Shown one piece after another: positions 24,866-32,221 of a DNA stretch of 36,588 bases. This DNA comes from Muribaculaceae bacterium (GTDB lineage: Bacteria > Bacteroidota > Bacteroidia > Bacteroidales > Muribaculaceae), in contig JAFRRT010000006.1 of assembly GCA_017427945.1 (NCBI GenBank), positions 1 to 36,588 of the forward strand. The letters run 5' to 3'. Within the stretch, counting starts at the first letter, position 1. Each line of letters starts with the position of its first letter. A program made the position numbers and the translations under genes. The notes beneath the pieces are model-generated. The model ran no database searches, had not been told where the DNA came from, and saw nothing but the letters and a program-made list of their open reading frames with translations.

Positions 24866-24915
24866 AAGTCCTTAGTTCTTAGTTGTTAGGCAGCTCCTAA
24901 CTACTAACTCCTAAT
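24866..24915. repeat. AACTAAGGACT/TTAGG-type repeat patch at the amidotransferase 3' end
   Basis: On the minus strand this patch reads as a chain of ATTAGGAGTTAGTAG, CTAACAACTAAG and AACTAAGGACTT units. It carries the same AACTAAGGACT core found before queD and queE, and its upstream part forms the last codons and the TAG stop of the amidotransferase gene. Confidence 0.6.
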
Positions 24916-25614
24916 TCTGAGGAGGTCGATGGCGAAGCGGGCGGCTTCGGGACCTTGCGGGGTCAAGAGGTCGAGACTATGTAAGGCGGCTTGCCTGATG
25001 GTAAGGGGCACGTCATCGCAGTGGTTGACAAGCAGGTGGCGGCTATAGTCGACCGTAAACTCGGGATGGCCCTGGAATGTGATGACCTGATTGCCCATCC
25101 TGAACGACTCGTTCTTGCAAAAATCGCTGGTGGCACACAGCACGGCACCCTCGGGCAACGTCATCACCTGGTCGTTATGGCTATAGAGCAGACGCATCTG
25201 CTCATGCGGAAAATACGGAATCATAGCATCATCAATGATGGTTGATGTCCGCACACCGGCACCAAAGCCGCCATCGTATTTACGGACCTCACCGCCCAAG
25301 GCACGCGCAATCGCCTGATGGCCAAAGCACACGCCCATCATTTTAGCCCCACGGCTATAAGCGCGCTCTATCCAGTGCAGCAGGGCGACAATCCACGGCT
25401 CGTCATCATAGGCCGACGACAGACTGCCGGGAACCAGATACAGTTCCTCGCCATTGATGTCAGCAGGCAGTTCCCCTTGCCACGTCTGGTAAATCCTGTA
25501 ATCAGGACGCTCCCCTATCGCGGCAAACAGGTCAAAAAACAAAGACTCGTAGTTGGGAATAAAGTCCGGCAACCTACCGGGGAAGGTGTCGCACAGCAGG
25601 ATGTTGATGCGCAT
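24904..25614 (-). CDS. Class I glutamine amidotransferase-like protein
   Basis: A 236-residue stand-alone GATase1 domain. The catalytic triad is visible: nucleophile Cys96 in GVCFGHQ, His183 and Glu185 in QGHPEF. The preceding ELYLVPGS strand replaces the usual GxPxG oxyanion strand. Proteins of this type (GMP-synthase-amidotransferase-like or gamma-glutamyl hydrolase-like) release ammonia from glutamine or cleave gamma-glutamyl bonds; the substrate here cannot be told. The ATG at 25614 shares one base with the stop codon of the HD gene (TGATG), so translation is coupled; an in-frame GTG directly before it is less likely. It is the last gene of the mla-type operon. Confidence 0.85.
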   Translation of the reverse strand: MRINILLCDTFPGRLPDFIPNYESLFFDLFAAIGERPDYRIYQTWQGELPADINGEELYLVPGSLSSAYDDEPWIVALLHWIERAYSRGAKMMGVCFGHQAIARALGGEVRKYDGGFGAGVRTSTIIDDAMIPYFPHEQMRLLYSHNDQVMTLPEGAVLCATSDFCKNESFRMGNQVITFQGHPEFTVDYSRHLLVNHCDDVPLTIRQAALHSLDLLTPQGPEAARFAIDLLRIRS

Positions 25615-26246
25615 CACAGTTCGTCTAATTCCTCGCCCGTACGTTCCATAATGCTGGCTGCCAAGCCATCGGCAGTCTGAATGATGGTCACCAGGGGATA
25701 GAGTTTGCGGGCAGCGTCATAGTTACGCATGTCCTCATAACTGTTCTGGTTTACGCCCCAGGCGCCCATGTGCCAACGAATGGCAAGCATCTCGTCATCA
25801 TTCAGCGGCAGACCGCTGCACAACACCAGGGTCAGCGATTTCTCGCCATGGCCCATAGGGAAGCTCTTGTAAGTGACTTTATAGCCCTCGGAATCTTCCC
25901 AAATGCCCAGCGCGTTCTTGCGCTTCTTGACAGTGCGTTTGTAAATGTCGCACTTGCACACGTCGTGCAACAGGCTGGCAAGGATGATGCTGTCACGCTT
26001 CACCTCATGTTCCAGGCTCGGCTCGACCGTCTTCATCGCTTCCCACACGGCAAGAGCCGCCTTGCAGGTATTGAGAGAATGTCTTGCCAAGCCGCCCTCG
26101 GTGTTCAGGTGGTGTCCTGCCGAAGCGGGAGCCGTAAAAAAGCCCCACTCTTCCAGGTCACCTATCACGTCCTCGATACCCTCACGCTCGGTGGAACGCA
26201 GCAACTCGAGGATTTCCTCTTTACAATTCTTATCAACGGTCTTCAT
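25614..26246 (-). CDS. HD-domain phosphohydrolase
   Basis: A 210-residue protein with an HD superfamily fold: metal-binding His56 (GLARHSL), the defining His94-Asp95 doublet (SLLHDVCK), a further His in MGHGEKS and the IRWHMG helix, and an Asp in IIQTADGLA. HD enzymes of this size act as metal-dependent phosphohydrolases on nucleotides or phosphoesters; the substrate is unknown. It overlaps the 3' end of mlaF by 14 bases and abuts the amidotransferase by one base, so it belongs to the same transcript. I see no nucleotide-synthetase domain that would make it a (p)ppGpp hydrolase. Confidence 0.85.
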   Translation of the reverse strand: MKTVDKNCKEEILELLRSTEREGIEDVIGDLEEWGFFTAPASAGHHLNTEGGLARHSLNTCKAALAVWEAMKTVEPSLEHEVKRDSIILASLLHDVCKCDIYKRTVKKRKNALGIWEDSEGYKVTYKSFPMGHGEKSLTLVLCSGLPLNDDEMLAIRWHMGAWGVNQNSYEDMRNYDAARKLYPLVTIIQTADGLAASIMERTGEELDEL

Positions 26247-27060
26247 TGGTCTTTATCTCCTTGTCATTGATATGGGTGGGCTTGTAGCCGTGTTCACGGC
26301 GGTACTTGCGAACGTCACGGAACAGGTCGGTGGCATAGACAAAATTGTTCAGGTCCTCGTTGTCCACATCATAAATCTGGTCTTTGTTGCCAATCCACCC
26401 CACATGGCCCTTGTTGATAAACACGATGTTCTCGCCAATACCCATTACCGAGTTCATGTCATGGGTGTTGATAATGGTCGTGATGCCGAACTCATGGGTA
26501 ATGTCGCTCAGCAGTTCGTCAATCACGATTGACGTCTTGGGATCAAGGCCCGAGTTGGGCTCATCACAGAAGAGGTAGCGGGGATTCAGTGCGATGGCAC
26601 GGGCAATGGCACAACGTTTTTGCATACCGCCCGAGAGTTCGCTGGGATATTTGTTCTCGCTGCCCGTGAGATTTACACGGTCGATACAGAACTGGGCACG
26701 GTCGCGCATCTCGTCAGCACTCATGCCGCTGAACATCACCAGCGGGAAAATCACGTTGCCCATAACGGTCTCGCTGTCGAACAGCGCCGAACCCTGGAAA
26801 AGCATGCCGATTTCCTTACGCAACTCTTTGCGGCGCTTACGGTCCATCTTGGTGATGTCTCGCCCGTCATACAGGATTTCGCCCTCGTCGGGGTCAAACA
26901 GGCCTACGATATTCTTGATGAGCACCGTTTTACCCGAACCCGACTGGCCGATGATAAGGTTGGTCTTGCCGTCATATAGCTTGCAACTCACATCATACAG
27001 CACCTGGCGCTCGCCTCCCTCTTCCTTGAAGGACTTGGATATATGTTTAACTTCAATCAT
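26233..27060 (-). CDS. mlaF: ABC transporter ATPase, MlaF type
   Basis: A 275-residue ATPase with Walker A GQSGSGKT (38-45), the Q-loop near LFQGSALF, signature LSGGMQKR (142-149), Walker B YLFCDEP (162-168) and the GLDP D-loop. The LFQGSALFDSETVMGNV and PxxLSGGMxKR patterns are those of MlaF/Ttg2A, the ATPase of the phospholipid and organic-solvent-resistance transporter family. The C-terminal extension past residue 240 is Lys/Arg-rich. It follows the mlaE-type permease by 34 bases. An MCE-domain partner (MlaD) is not encoded next to it within the window. Confidence 0.92.
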   Translation of the reverse strand: MIEVKHISKSFKEEGGERQVLYDVSCKLYDGKTNLIIGQSGSGKTVLIKNIVGLFDPDEGEILYDGRDITKMDRKRRKELRKEIGMLFQGSALFDSETVMGNVIFPLVMFSGMSADEMRDRAQFCIDRVNLTGSENKYPSELSGGMQKRCAIARAIALNPRYLFCDEPNSGLDPKTSIVIDELLSDITHEFGITTIINTHDMNSVMGIGENIVFINKGHVGWIGNKDQIYDVDNEDLNNFVYATDLFRDVRKYRREHGYKPTHINDKEIKTNEDR

Positions 27061-27094
27061 GATTCCGATTTTTAGTTTTTAGATGGTCCCTAGC

Positions 27095-27841
27095 TCAAAG
27101 CAACAACAGGGTTAAGATAACGTCGGCAACAAGTATCATGATGTTGCTGATTACCACGGTATCGGTACTTGCCTTACCCACCTCGACCGAGCCACCTTTA
27201 ACGGTGTAGCCATAGTAGCAGGCGATGGTGGACATCAGGAAAGCAAATACCAGCGACTTAATCAAAGCAAACCACACATACCACTCGATGAACAGCGACT
27301 GGATGCCAAAGATGTAGGTGTCGGGCTCGACAATGCCGGTAACGATACAGATGAGCCAACCGCCAAAGAGGCTTGTTGCCATGCAGATGACAACCAGAAA
27401 TGGCAAGATGGTGATGAGCGCCATAATCTTGGGGGCAGCCAGGAAATTGGCACTGTTGATACCCATGATGTCGAGGGCGTCAATCTGTTCGGTAGCTCGC
27501 ATGGTGCCTATCTCGCTGGCGATGTTGGAACCGATTTTGCCCGACAAAATCAGACACAAAATCGTGGAGGAGAACTCCAGCAGAATGATTTCGCGTGTAG
27601 TAAGGCCCACAGTGTAACGGGGCAACAAGGGGTTGGAGATGTTCAGCTTGATAAGGATGGTGCAAAGTGAGCCGATGAACAGCGACACGATGATGATCAA
27701 GGGGATGGAGTCAATGCCCAGCTTGGCAATCTCATCCAAGTAGCGCTTGAACGAGACTTTCCATTTGTCGGGAATTGCGATGACACGCCACATGAACATG
27801 CAGTAATCACCAAACTTATCGAGCATTTTAGTTATTAACAT
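27095..27841 (-). CDS. mlaE: ABC transporter permease, MlaE type
   Basis: A 248-residue integral membrane permease of the MlaE (DUF140) family. Several hydrophobic helices are visible (IPLIIIVSLFIGSLCTIL, the ILCLILSGKIGSNIASEIG helix, IMALITILPFLVVICMATSLFGGW, and a C-terminal ISNIMILVADVILTLLL). The family's GSNIASEIGTMRATEQIDAL motif, the coupling helix to the ATPase, is intact. It works with MlaF to move phospholipid between membranes. The start at 27841 is the first ATG; 27826 (MLDKFGDY) is an equally sensible alternative. The promoter is at 27865-27894. Confidence 0.93.
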   Translation of the reverse strand: MLITKMLDKFGDYCMFMWRVIAIPDKWKVSFKRYLDEIAKLGIDSIPLIIIVSLFIGSLCTILIKLNISNPLLPRYTVGLTTREIILLEFSSTILCLILSGKIGSNIASEIGTMRATEQIDALDIMGINSANFLAAPKIMALITILPFLVVICMATSLFGGWLICIVTGIVEPDTYIFGIQSLFIEWYVWFALIKSLVFAFLMSTIACYYGYTVKGGSVEVGKASTDTVVISNIMILVADVILTLLLL

Positions 27842-27864
27842 ATCTTTCTTTATTGTTTAACCCG

Positions 27865-27894
27865 CAAAATTACAAAAAATCCCTCAATGCCAAA
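27865..27894 (-). promoter_or_regulatory. Promoter of the mlaE operon, interleaved with the luxR-type terminator
   Basis: On the minus strand, TAATTTTG (27872-27865) is the -7 box and TTTG (27894-27891) the -33 element, 18 bases apart. The -33 lies in the loop of the upstream gene's terminator hairpin and the T-tract fills part of the spacer. Confidence 0.65.
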
Positions 27895-27908
27895 ATGCAA
27901 AGAGGGAT
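27874..27908 (-). terminator. Rho-independent terminator of the LuxR-type regulator gene
   Basis: ATCCCTC (27879-27885) pairs with GAGGGAT (27902-27908); the minus strand continues into a T-run (27879-27874). It starts 19 bases past the regulator's stop codon. Confidence 0.75.
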
Positions 27909-27927
27909 ATTAGGGTAATTTAACGAG

Positions 27928-28497
27928 TTACAGGAGGGTGGACTCGTCAATGAGGTTGTTGAGCATGGCATAAACAGTAAGGCCCGCCACACTTTTGATA
28001 CCGGTCTTGTGGGTGATGTTCTTGCGGTGGCTGATGACGGTGTGCACACTCACGTTGAGGGCATCGGCAATCTCCTTGTTGGTCTTTCCTTGTGCCAGCT
28101 GCACCAGCACGGCCGTCTCACGCTTGGTGAGTTCATAGTTGCTCTTGCTCTGCTCGGGTTCACCGGGAGAGGCCTGCGCTATGGTTTCGATAATCTGGGC
28201 ACGGCTGTCACGGATATCCACCACAGCATCATATTGCTTGAGCAATTCTCGCTCCACATACTGATAGACCAGGGCAACGACCGCCATGGGGTACTCGGTG
28301 CGCAAGATGCCCGCATCGGCCAGCAAAGTGGGATTTATGAGCAGGATGTCAGGACGCACCGCTGTCAGGCGTTCTTCCAGCCTTTCAACATCGGTTTCGG
28401 GCTCAAGGACCTTAAAACGGATCTGCCCATCGAGGATGGTCATGAGTCCAGCCACGATGACTTCCGAAGGCTCTACTATCAACAGTCGCTGTTTCAT
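27928..28497 (-). CDS. LuxR/NarL-type response regulator with an aspartate-less pseudo-receiver
   Basis: A 189-residue DNA-binding regulator. Residues 1-120 have the shape of a CheY receiver (LLIVEPSEVIVAGL, PDILLINPTLL, VVALVYQY), but the phospho-acceptor position is Asn55 instead of Asp and the acidic pair at the first strand is Glu-Pro, so ordinary phosphorylation cannot occur. The C-terminal LuxR helix-turn-helix is well preserved (LTKRETAVLVQLAQGKTNKEIADALNVS then TVISHRKNI). Its ATG overlaps the stop codon of the hemerythrin gene (ATGA), so the two are made together. Known families suggest it is controlled by a ligand or protein partner; the hemerythrin protein is the obvious candidate partner, by inference. 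Confidence 0.88.
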   Translation of the reverse strand: MKQRLLIVEPSEVIVAGLMTILDGQIRFKVLEPETDVERLEERLTAVRPDILLINPTLLADAGILRTEYPMAVVALVYQYVERELLKQYDAVVDIRDSRAQIIETIAQASPGEPEQSKSNYELTKRETAVLVQLAQGKTNKEIADALNVSVHTVISHRKNITHKTGIKSVAGLTVYAMLNNLIDESTLL

Positions 28498-29192
28498 CTC
28501 TTCAAGACGGCATTTTCGAGGTGCTGTACCAGCGGCACCATGATTTTTTCCTCAATGAAGGTATGCTTCTTAAGGTCCTCGCTCAGTCGCAGTATATCAT
28601 AAACCACATCCATCACATTGTCATCATCGACCTGCGGGGGCAGATACTTGAAGACGATATTCAACAGATCATCGAGTTTGCCCTCGATATCGCTGTGGGT
28701 GTGGAGGAAATCGGCTATACTGTAGGTCGTATCCTTTTTCCCACCCATCAAAGCGCTGATGTGGGGGAAGACGTTACGCTCCTCATGGGCAAAGTGCTCA
28801 ACCACCTCGTCCTTATATTCTTTGAAGAAACTGATGAAGACTTGACCGATGCGACCGCCCAGGTTCTTGGCAATGGCATCAAGGTGGCGCTCAATATGCG
28901 GCAATCGCTTGTCCACATAGTATTTGTGGGACTTCTCCAGATAAGGCACCAGTCCTGTCATGTCGGTACCTAAGATGGCCACCGTTGAGGGCACATAATT
29001 GTTGAACGTATAGACATTACAGATGAGCAGGAAGAAGTCGGTATCTACCCCACTCTCCTCACACACGTCGGCAATCGAACGGTCACCAAAGCCCAACGAG
29101 ATGCCCAGCCTTGTCAAGAGGGTGAGCAGTGACGGATGAGCCGTGATGAGGTCGCTCAGACGACTGTCTCTCGAAAAAAGTCGCGGTTTCAT
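28494..29192 (-). CDS. Hemerythrin-domain protein, RIC/YtfE/ScdA-like
   Basis: A 232-residue protein with the layout of iron-sulfur repair proteins: an N-terminal ScdA_N-like segment (about residues 10-60) and a C-terminal hemerythrin four-helix bundle. The di-iron ligands can be followed as His in the SHKYYVDKRLPHIERHL region, HEERNVFPH, HTHSDIE and HTFIEEKIMVP. In YtfE and ScdA the N-terminal domain carries a Cys-Cys pair (DFCCGG); here the same place reads ISLGFGD, without cysteine. Family members protect or repair Fe-S centres under nitric oxide or oxidative stress. The gene is first in a two-gene unit with the coupled LuxR-type regulator, with a -7 box upstream that overlaps the sulfatase terminus region. 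Confidence 0.87.
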   Translation of the reverse strand: MKPRLFSRDSRLSDLITAHPSLLTLLTRLGISLGFGDRSIADVCEESGVDTDFFLLICNVYTFNNYVPSTVAILGTDMTGLVPYLEKSHKYYVDKRLPHIERHLDAIAKNLGGRIGQVFISFFKEYKDEVVEHFAHEERNVFPHISALMGGKKDTTYSIADFLHTHSDIEGKLDDLLNIVFKYLPPQVDDDNVMDVVYDILRLSEDLKKHTFIEEKIMVPLVQHLENAVLKR

Positions 29193-29214
29193 ATCTGTTT
29201 ACTGTTTACTCGTG

Positions 29215-29222
29215 CAAATATA
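29215..29222 (-). promoter_or_regulatory. -7 promoter element of the hemerythrin-regulator pair
   Basis: TATATTTG on the minus strand, 22 bases before the hemerythrin ATG and 11 bases after the stop of the upstream sulfatase gene. The -33 position would fall inside that gene; no clean TTTG there. Confidence 0.5.
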
Positions 29223-29233
29223 TCATTATTTCT

Positions 29234-31009
29234 TCAATCAGGGAAATCCACACCATAAGGGGCACGCTGCCTGTCATAGATGAGCAGAGGGCTGATTTCC
29301 CATACCTTGTACTGATGTGGCGTCAGGGCGCAGCTATCGCCAAGCACCGACATGTTGGCGGGTTGTATGGCACTGGTGACAGGATAGCGCAGGATGCTAT
29401 GCCCTAAACCTTTCCATGGATAGGCATTGGCACCCATCACATCGAGCAGCGTGGGAAAGACATCAACCTGCCCTATTACAGGCTCATAACGCATGCTCGT
29501 GCCCGCTCCCCACACTATCAAGGGAATACCCCAGTCATGAGGGGTGAACTCGCTATCGGGTTTACCATACACGCGGCTCAGGTAAATCTGAGTGTGGTCT
29601 GAGACTATAGCCACAACCGTATTGTCTGCCATGCCCAATTTCTGGAGGCTCTCGATAAATGCCCCTATGCAACTGTCGGTCAGGTTCACACAATTGAGAT
29701 AGCCGCGCGCCTCGGCATTCAGGGTGTCACTGGCAATAATCCATGTGGGACGCACCTTGTCGGCAGGATAAGGCGTGTGCATCGTCATGGTGACCATTTC
29801 AAGGAAGAATGGCTGGCGCATACCGGGCAACAGCTGTGTTGCAAAATCGGTAAGGGCAGCATCGTCCACACCATTATGCCGCTGGAGAAAACCTGAAGCT
29901 TCCAGCTCACTGCGGGTGTAGAGCATGTCAAAGCCATAGGTCCTTGCTGTCACCGTTTGGTTCCAGTTCATGCCAGGAGTGCAAATCACCTCTCGGCAAT
30001 CATAACCTTTCAGGGCATTGGCCAGTGACGGGAAGGGTCCGTCGCCATGAGTCACAGCCACTGCCGCATCACGCAAGGGCAACAGGCCTGTATTGTAGAT
30101 GAAATGGGCATCGCTGGAATGGCCGTGACTGGTCTGGAACAGCACATGAGGGGCAAAGATAGTTCCCTCTTGCGCAACAAGGCGGTTAAGCACCGGTGTC
30201 ACCTCACGCCCGTCAATTTCCATGCCGATGGGCCACGAGTGCAACGACTCGACAATGATGAGCACCAGGTTAGGACGCTCTCCTGCAGCATAAGGATTGT
30301 CGCTGTATTGGGGACATTGCTCGGCAAGAAAACTCTTTACCATCGCACGTTCCCCGGTTGAGACCACATGACCCTTGAAAAGGTCATGCAAGTTGAATAT
30401 GCCATAGGGTATCAGTCCGTTTTGGGCAAAATAGCCCTTATTGCTGAAGTTGTGCAGGAAGCGCTTTTTGAAATCCACGCCGCTGCCTGTATAGCCTGCC
30501 ACACCGAAACACAAACAAGCCAGCAAAGTCAACGCAAAAGGCTTGAAGCGAGACTCATCGGAATGCTCACGCCGCCCTACAAGACAAAGCACTATCAAAA
30601 GAAAATACGGAATGACAAGCAGCAAATCCTGCCACCTCAACAGGGCTATTGTACTGGCTGCAAGTGTAGAGTTGACATTATCGGTAAGCGCCATGCTACG
30701 CCATGGCATCAGATCATCATAAGCGCGGCAATAGCACATCTGAACCAGACACCACAGCAAGAGCAAGGTCAGGGGAATCCAAACCAGCCAATGCCAACGG
30801 CGCCGCAGCAACCAATAGGGGGACAGGAGCAAGAGCGCATTAGCGATGCAGATGGCAACGATATGCCACTCATGGAACAAGCGCCCCACTCCACCCAACT
30901 GGGTATCGAGGGAAACGACAAAACACTGCCAAGCGGCCACTGCAACACAGGCCACAAAAAATAGCGGCCCATAGCGCAAATACCGTTTTGCCAACCAGTG
31001 TGATGTCAT
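29234..31009 (-). CDS. LtaS/MdoB-like membrane-anchored sulfatase (phosphoglycerol transferase family)
   Basis: A 591-residue protein. Four to five membrane helices fill residues 1-180 (for example LFFVACVAVAAWQCF, IVAICIANALLLL, WIPLTLLLLWCLV and LLLVIPYFLLIVLCL), followed by an alkaline-phosphatase-superfamily sulfatase domain. Metal ligands fit Glu in IIVESLHSW and Asp-His in IVSDHTQIY. The nucleophile position corresponding to the GKTSDSE threonine of LtaS reads GHSSDAH, so serine is the likely nucleophile. The family transfers phosphoglycerol or phosphoethanolamine to glycolipids or glycans. An in-frame TTG at 31021 exists, but ATG 31009 is preferred; it is eight bases past the umuD-like stop codon, so the gene is in that operon. 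Confidence 0.86.
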   Translation of the reverse strand: MTSHWLAKRYLRYGPLFFVACVAVAAWQCFVVSLDTQLGGVGRLFHEWHIVAICIANALLLLSPYWLLRRRWHWLVWIPLTLLLLWCLVQMCYCRAYDDLMPWRSMALTDNVNSTLAASTIALLRWQDLLLVIPYFLLIVLCLVGRREHSDESRFKPFALTLLACLCFGVAGYTGSGVDFKKRFLHNFSNKGYFAQNGLIPYGIFNLHDLFKGHVVSTGERAMVKSFLAEQCPQYSDNPYAAGERPNLVLIIVESLHSWPIGMEIDGREVTPVLNRLVAQEGTIFAPHVLFQTSHGHSSDAHFIYNTGLLPLRDAAVAVTHGDGPFPSLANALKGYDCREVICTPGMNWNQTVTARTYGFDMLYTRSELEASGFLQRHNGVDDAALTDFATQLLPGMRQPFFLEMVTMTMHTPYPADKVRPTWIIASDTLNAEARGYLNCVNLTDSCIGAFIESLQKLGMADNTVVAIVSDHTQIYLSRVYGKPDSEFTPHDWGIPLIVWGAGTSMRYEPVIGQVDVFPTLLDVMGANAYPWKGLGHSILRYPVTSAIQPANMSVLGDSCALTPHQYKVWEISPLLIYDRQRAPYGVDFPD

Positions 31010-31017
31010 CTTGAAAA

Positions 31018-31446
31018 TCAAACGCGTTTAATAATATGGGAAACTACGCCCCACACCTGGAAATTGCTGTCATCGGTGACAGGTATTTCGGGAAACTGGG
31101 CATTGGCAGGGGTTAGGAACAGCCCTTCGTCACGCACGCTCAAGCGCTTGACGGTGAAATCACCATCAATGAAACACACAGCAATGCTGCCGTCGTGTGG
31201 AGGAAGGGAACGGTCAATTATGAGCAGGTCACCCTCGTTGATGCCGGCATCGACCATAGAGTCACCCATCACCCGGGCGCAGAAAGTCGCAGCAGGATTG
31301 GTGATAAGGGCACGGTTCAGGTCAATGCTGTCGGCATACTCGCCTTGGGCAGGACTGGGAAAGCCCGCCTGCACACGTCCCTCAAAGAACTGCAAGCCCG
31401 AGGTTTTCTCGGTCGACTTGACCTCTGATATTTTGATTTCGTCCAT
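31018..31446 (-). CDS. umuD: UmuD/LexA-like S24 autopeptidase
   Basis: A 142-residue S24 peptidase-fold protein of the UmuD type without a LexA DNA-binding domain. The Ala27-Gly28 pair in QAGFPSPAQ is the likely self-cleavage site (Cys24-Gly25 in E. coli), nucleophile Ser63 lies in MGDSMVDAG, and the general-base Lys100 in FTVKRL. IDLNRALI and GDLLIIDR match UmuD closely. In well-studied bacteria cleaved UmuD pairs with UmuC to form Pol V. No umuC is encoded beside it: the neighbours are an MBL hydrolase (one base upstream) and the membrane sulfatase. No SOS box could be identified because the upstream region is coding. Confidence 0.9.
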   Translation of the reverse strand: MDEIKISEVKSTEKTSGLQFFEGRVQAGFPSPAQGEYADSIDLNRALITNPAATFCARVMGDSMVDAGINEGDLLIIDRSLPPHDGSIAVCFIDGDFTVKRLSVRDEGLFLTPANAQFPEIPVTDDSNFQVWGVVSHIIKRV

Positions 31447-31447
31447 T

Positions 31448-32221
31448 CTATACTTTCACGATTAGGCCGTCATAGGCCAGTTCCACGCCTGGTGGCAACA
31501 ATTTAGGCGATTCGGCATGAAGCCCCATGCGGTCGCTCATGTGGATAAGATAGGTATGCCCGGGATGAATGCGACTGACCACATCAAGCGTTTCTTCCAG
31601 ACACATGTGGGAGATATGCTTACCTGTAGCACGCAAGGAATTGATGACCAGCAACGGCACATCCTTGAGCCGCTCGATGGTTTCATCGTCTATCGACTTT
31701 GCATCGGTGATATAGGCCAAAGGACCAATCCTGAAGCCATAGATATCCAGTTTATAGTGCTTCACGGGAATAGGCTCCACACGCACGCCCTCTACCAGGA
31801 AAGGCTCATCGCCAATGATGTGTTCTTCGAAATGCGCCACTCCGGGGTAAGCATTTTCGGCAAAACAGTAAGGGATACGCTTGTGAAGGAGGTTCATCAC
31901 GTCGGCACGGGCATACAGGGGGAAAGGCTTCTCAAAGCAATAAGCCCGCAGATCATCAAGACCGGCAACGTGGTCATAATGAATGTGGGTCAACAGCACC
32001 GCATCGATGTTGTCGTCACTGGCACGCAGCATCTGGGTGCGGAAATCCGGGCCACAGTCTATCAGCAGCCTTGCGCCCTGATAACGCACGATGGCCGAAG
32101 CACGCAGGCGTTTGTCACGCGGGTCGGCACTCATACAAACCGGGCAATGGCAACGAAGCATCGGCACACCTGTTGATGTACCGGTTCCCAGAAATTCTAT
32201 TTCAAGTGTCGTGGGTTTCAT
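31448..32221 (-). CDS. Metallo-beta-lactamase-fold hydrolase, PhnP-like
   Basis: A 257-residue MBL-fold hydrolase. The metal motif is THIHYDH (His79, His81, Asp83, His84), with further ligands in PVKHYK, YITDAKS and the terminal LIHMSDR region. The N-terminal GTGTSTGVPMLRCHCPVC block with three cysteines followed by DPRDKRLRAS is characteristic of the PhnP-type phosphodiesterase family, which has a structural zinc there; PhnP acts on cyclic ribose phosphates, but family members without phn genes have unproven substrates. There are no phn genes here. Its ATG shares one base with the preceding lipoprotein's stop (TAATG), so translation is coupled. Confidence 0.88.
   Translation of the reverse strand: MKPTTLEIEFLGTGTSTGVPMLRCHCPVCMSADPRDKRLRASAIVRYQGARLLIDCGPDFRTQMLRASDDNIDAVLLTHIHYDHVAGLDDLRAYCFEKPFPLYARADVMNLLHKRIPYCFAENAYPGVAHFEEHIIGDEPFLVEGVRVEPIPVKHYKLDIYGFRIGPLAYITDAKSIDDETIERLKDVPLLVINSLRATGKHISHMCLEETLDVVSRIHPGHTYLIHMSDRMGLHAESPKLLPPGVELAYDGLIVKV

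Noticed and set aside
24808-24903. preQ1 riboswitch before queF
   Set aside because: I looked for a compact pseudoknot with an A-rich tail and found only a promoter box and simple repeats; the same is true before queD.
25614-26246. (p)ppGpp hydrolase identity for the HD protein
   Set aside because: It lacks the longer hydrolase domain pattern and any synthetase, TGS or ACT domain; only the general HD superfamily is supported.
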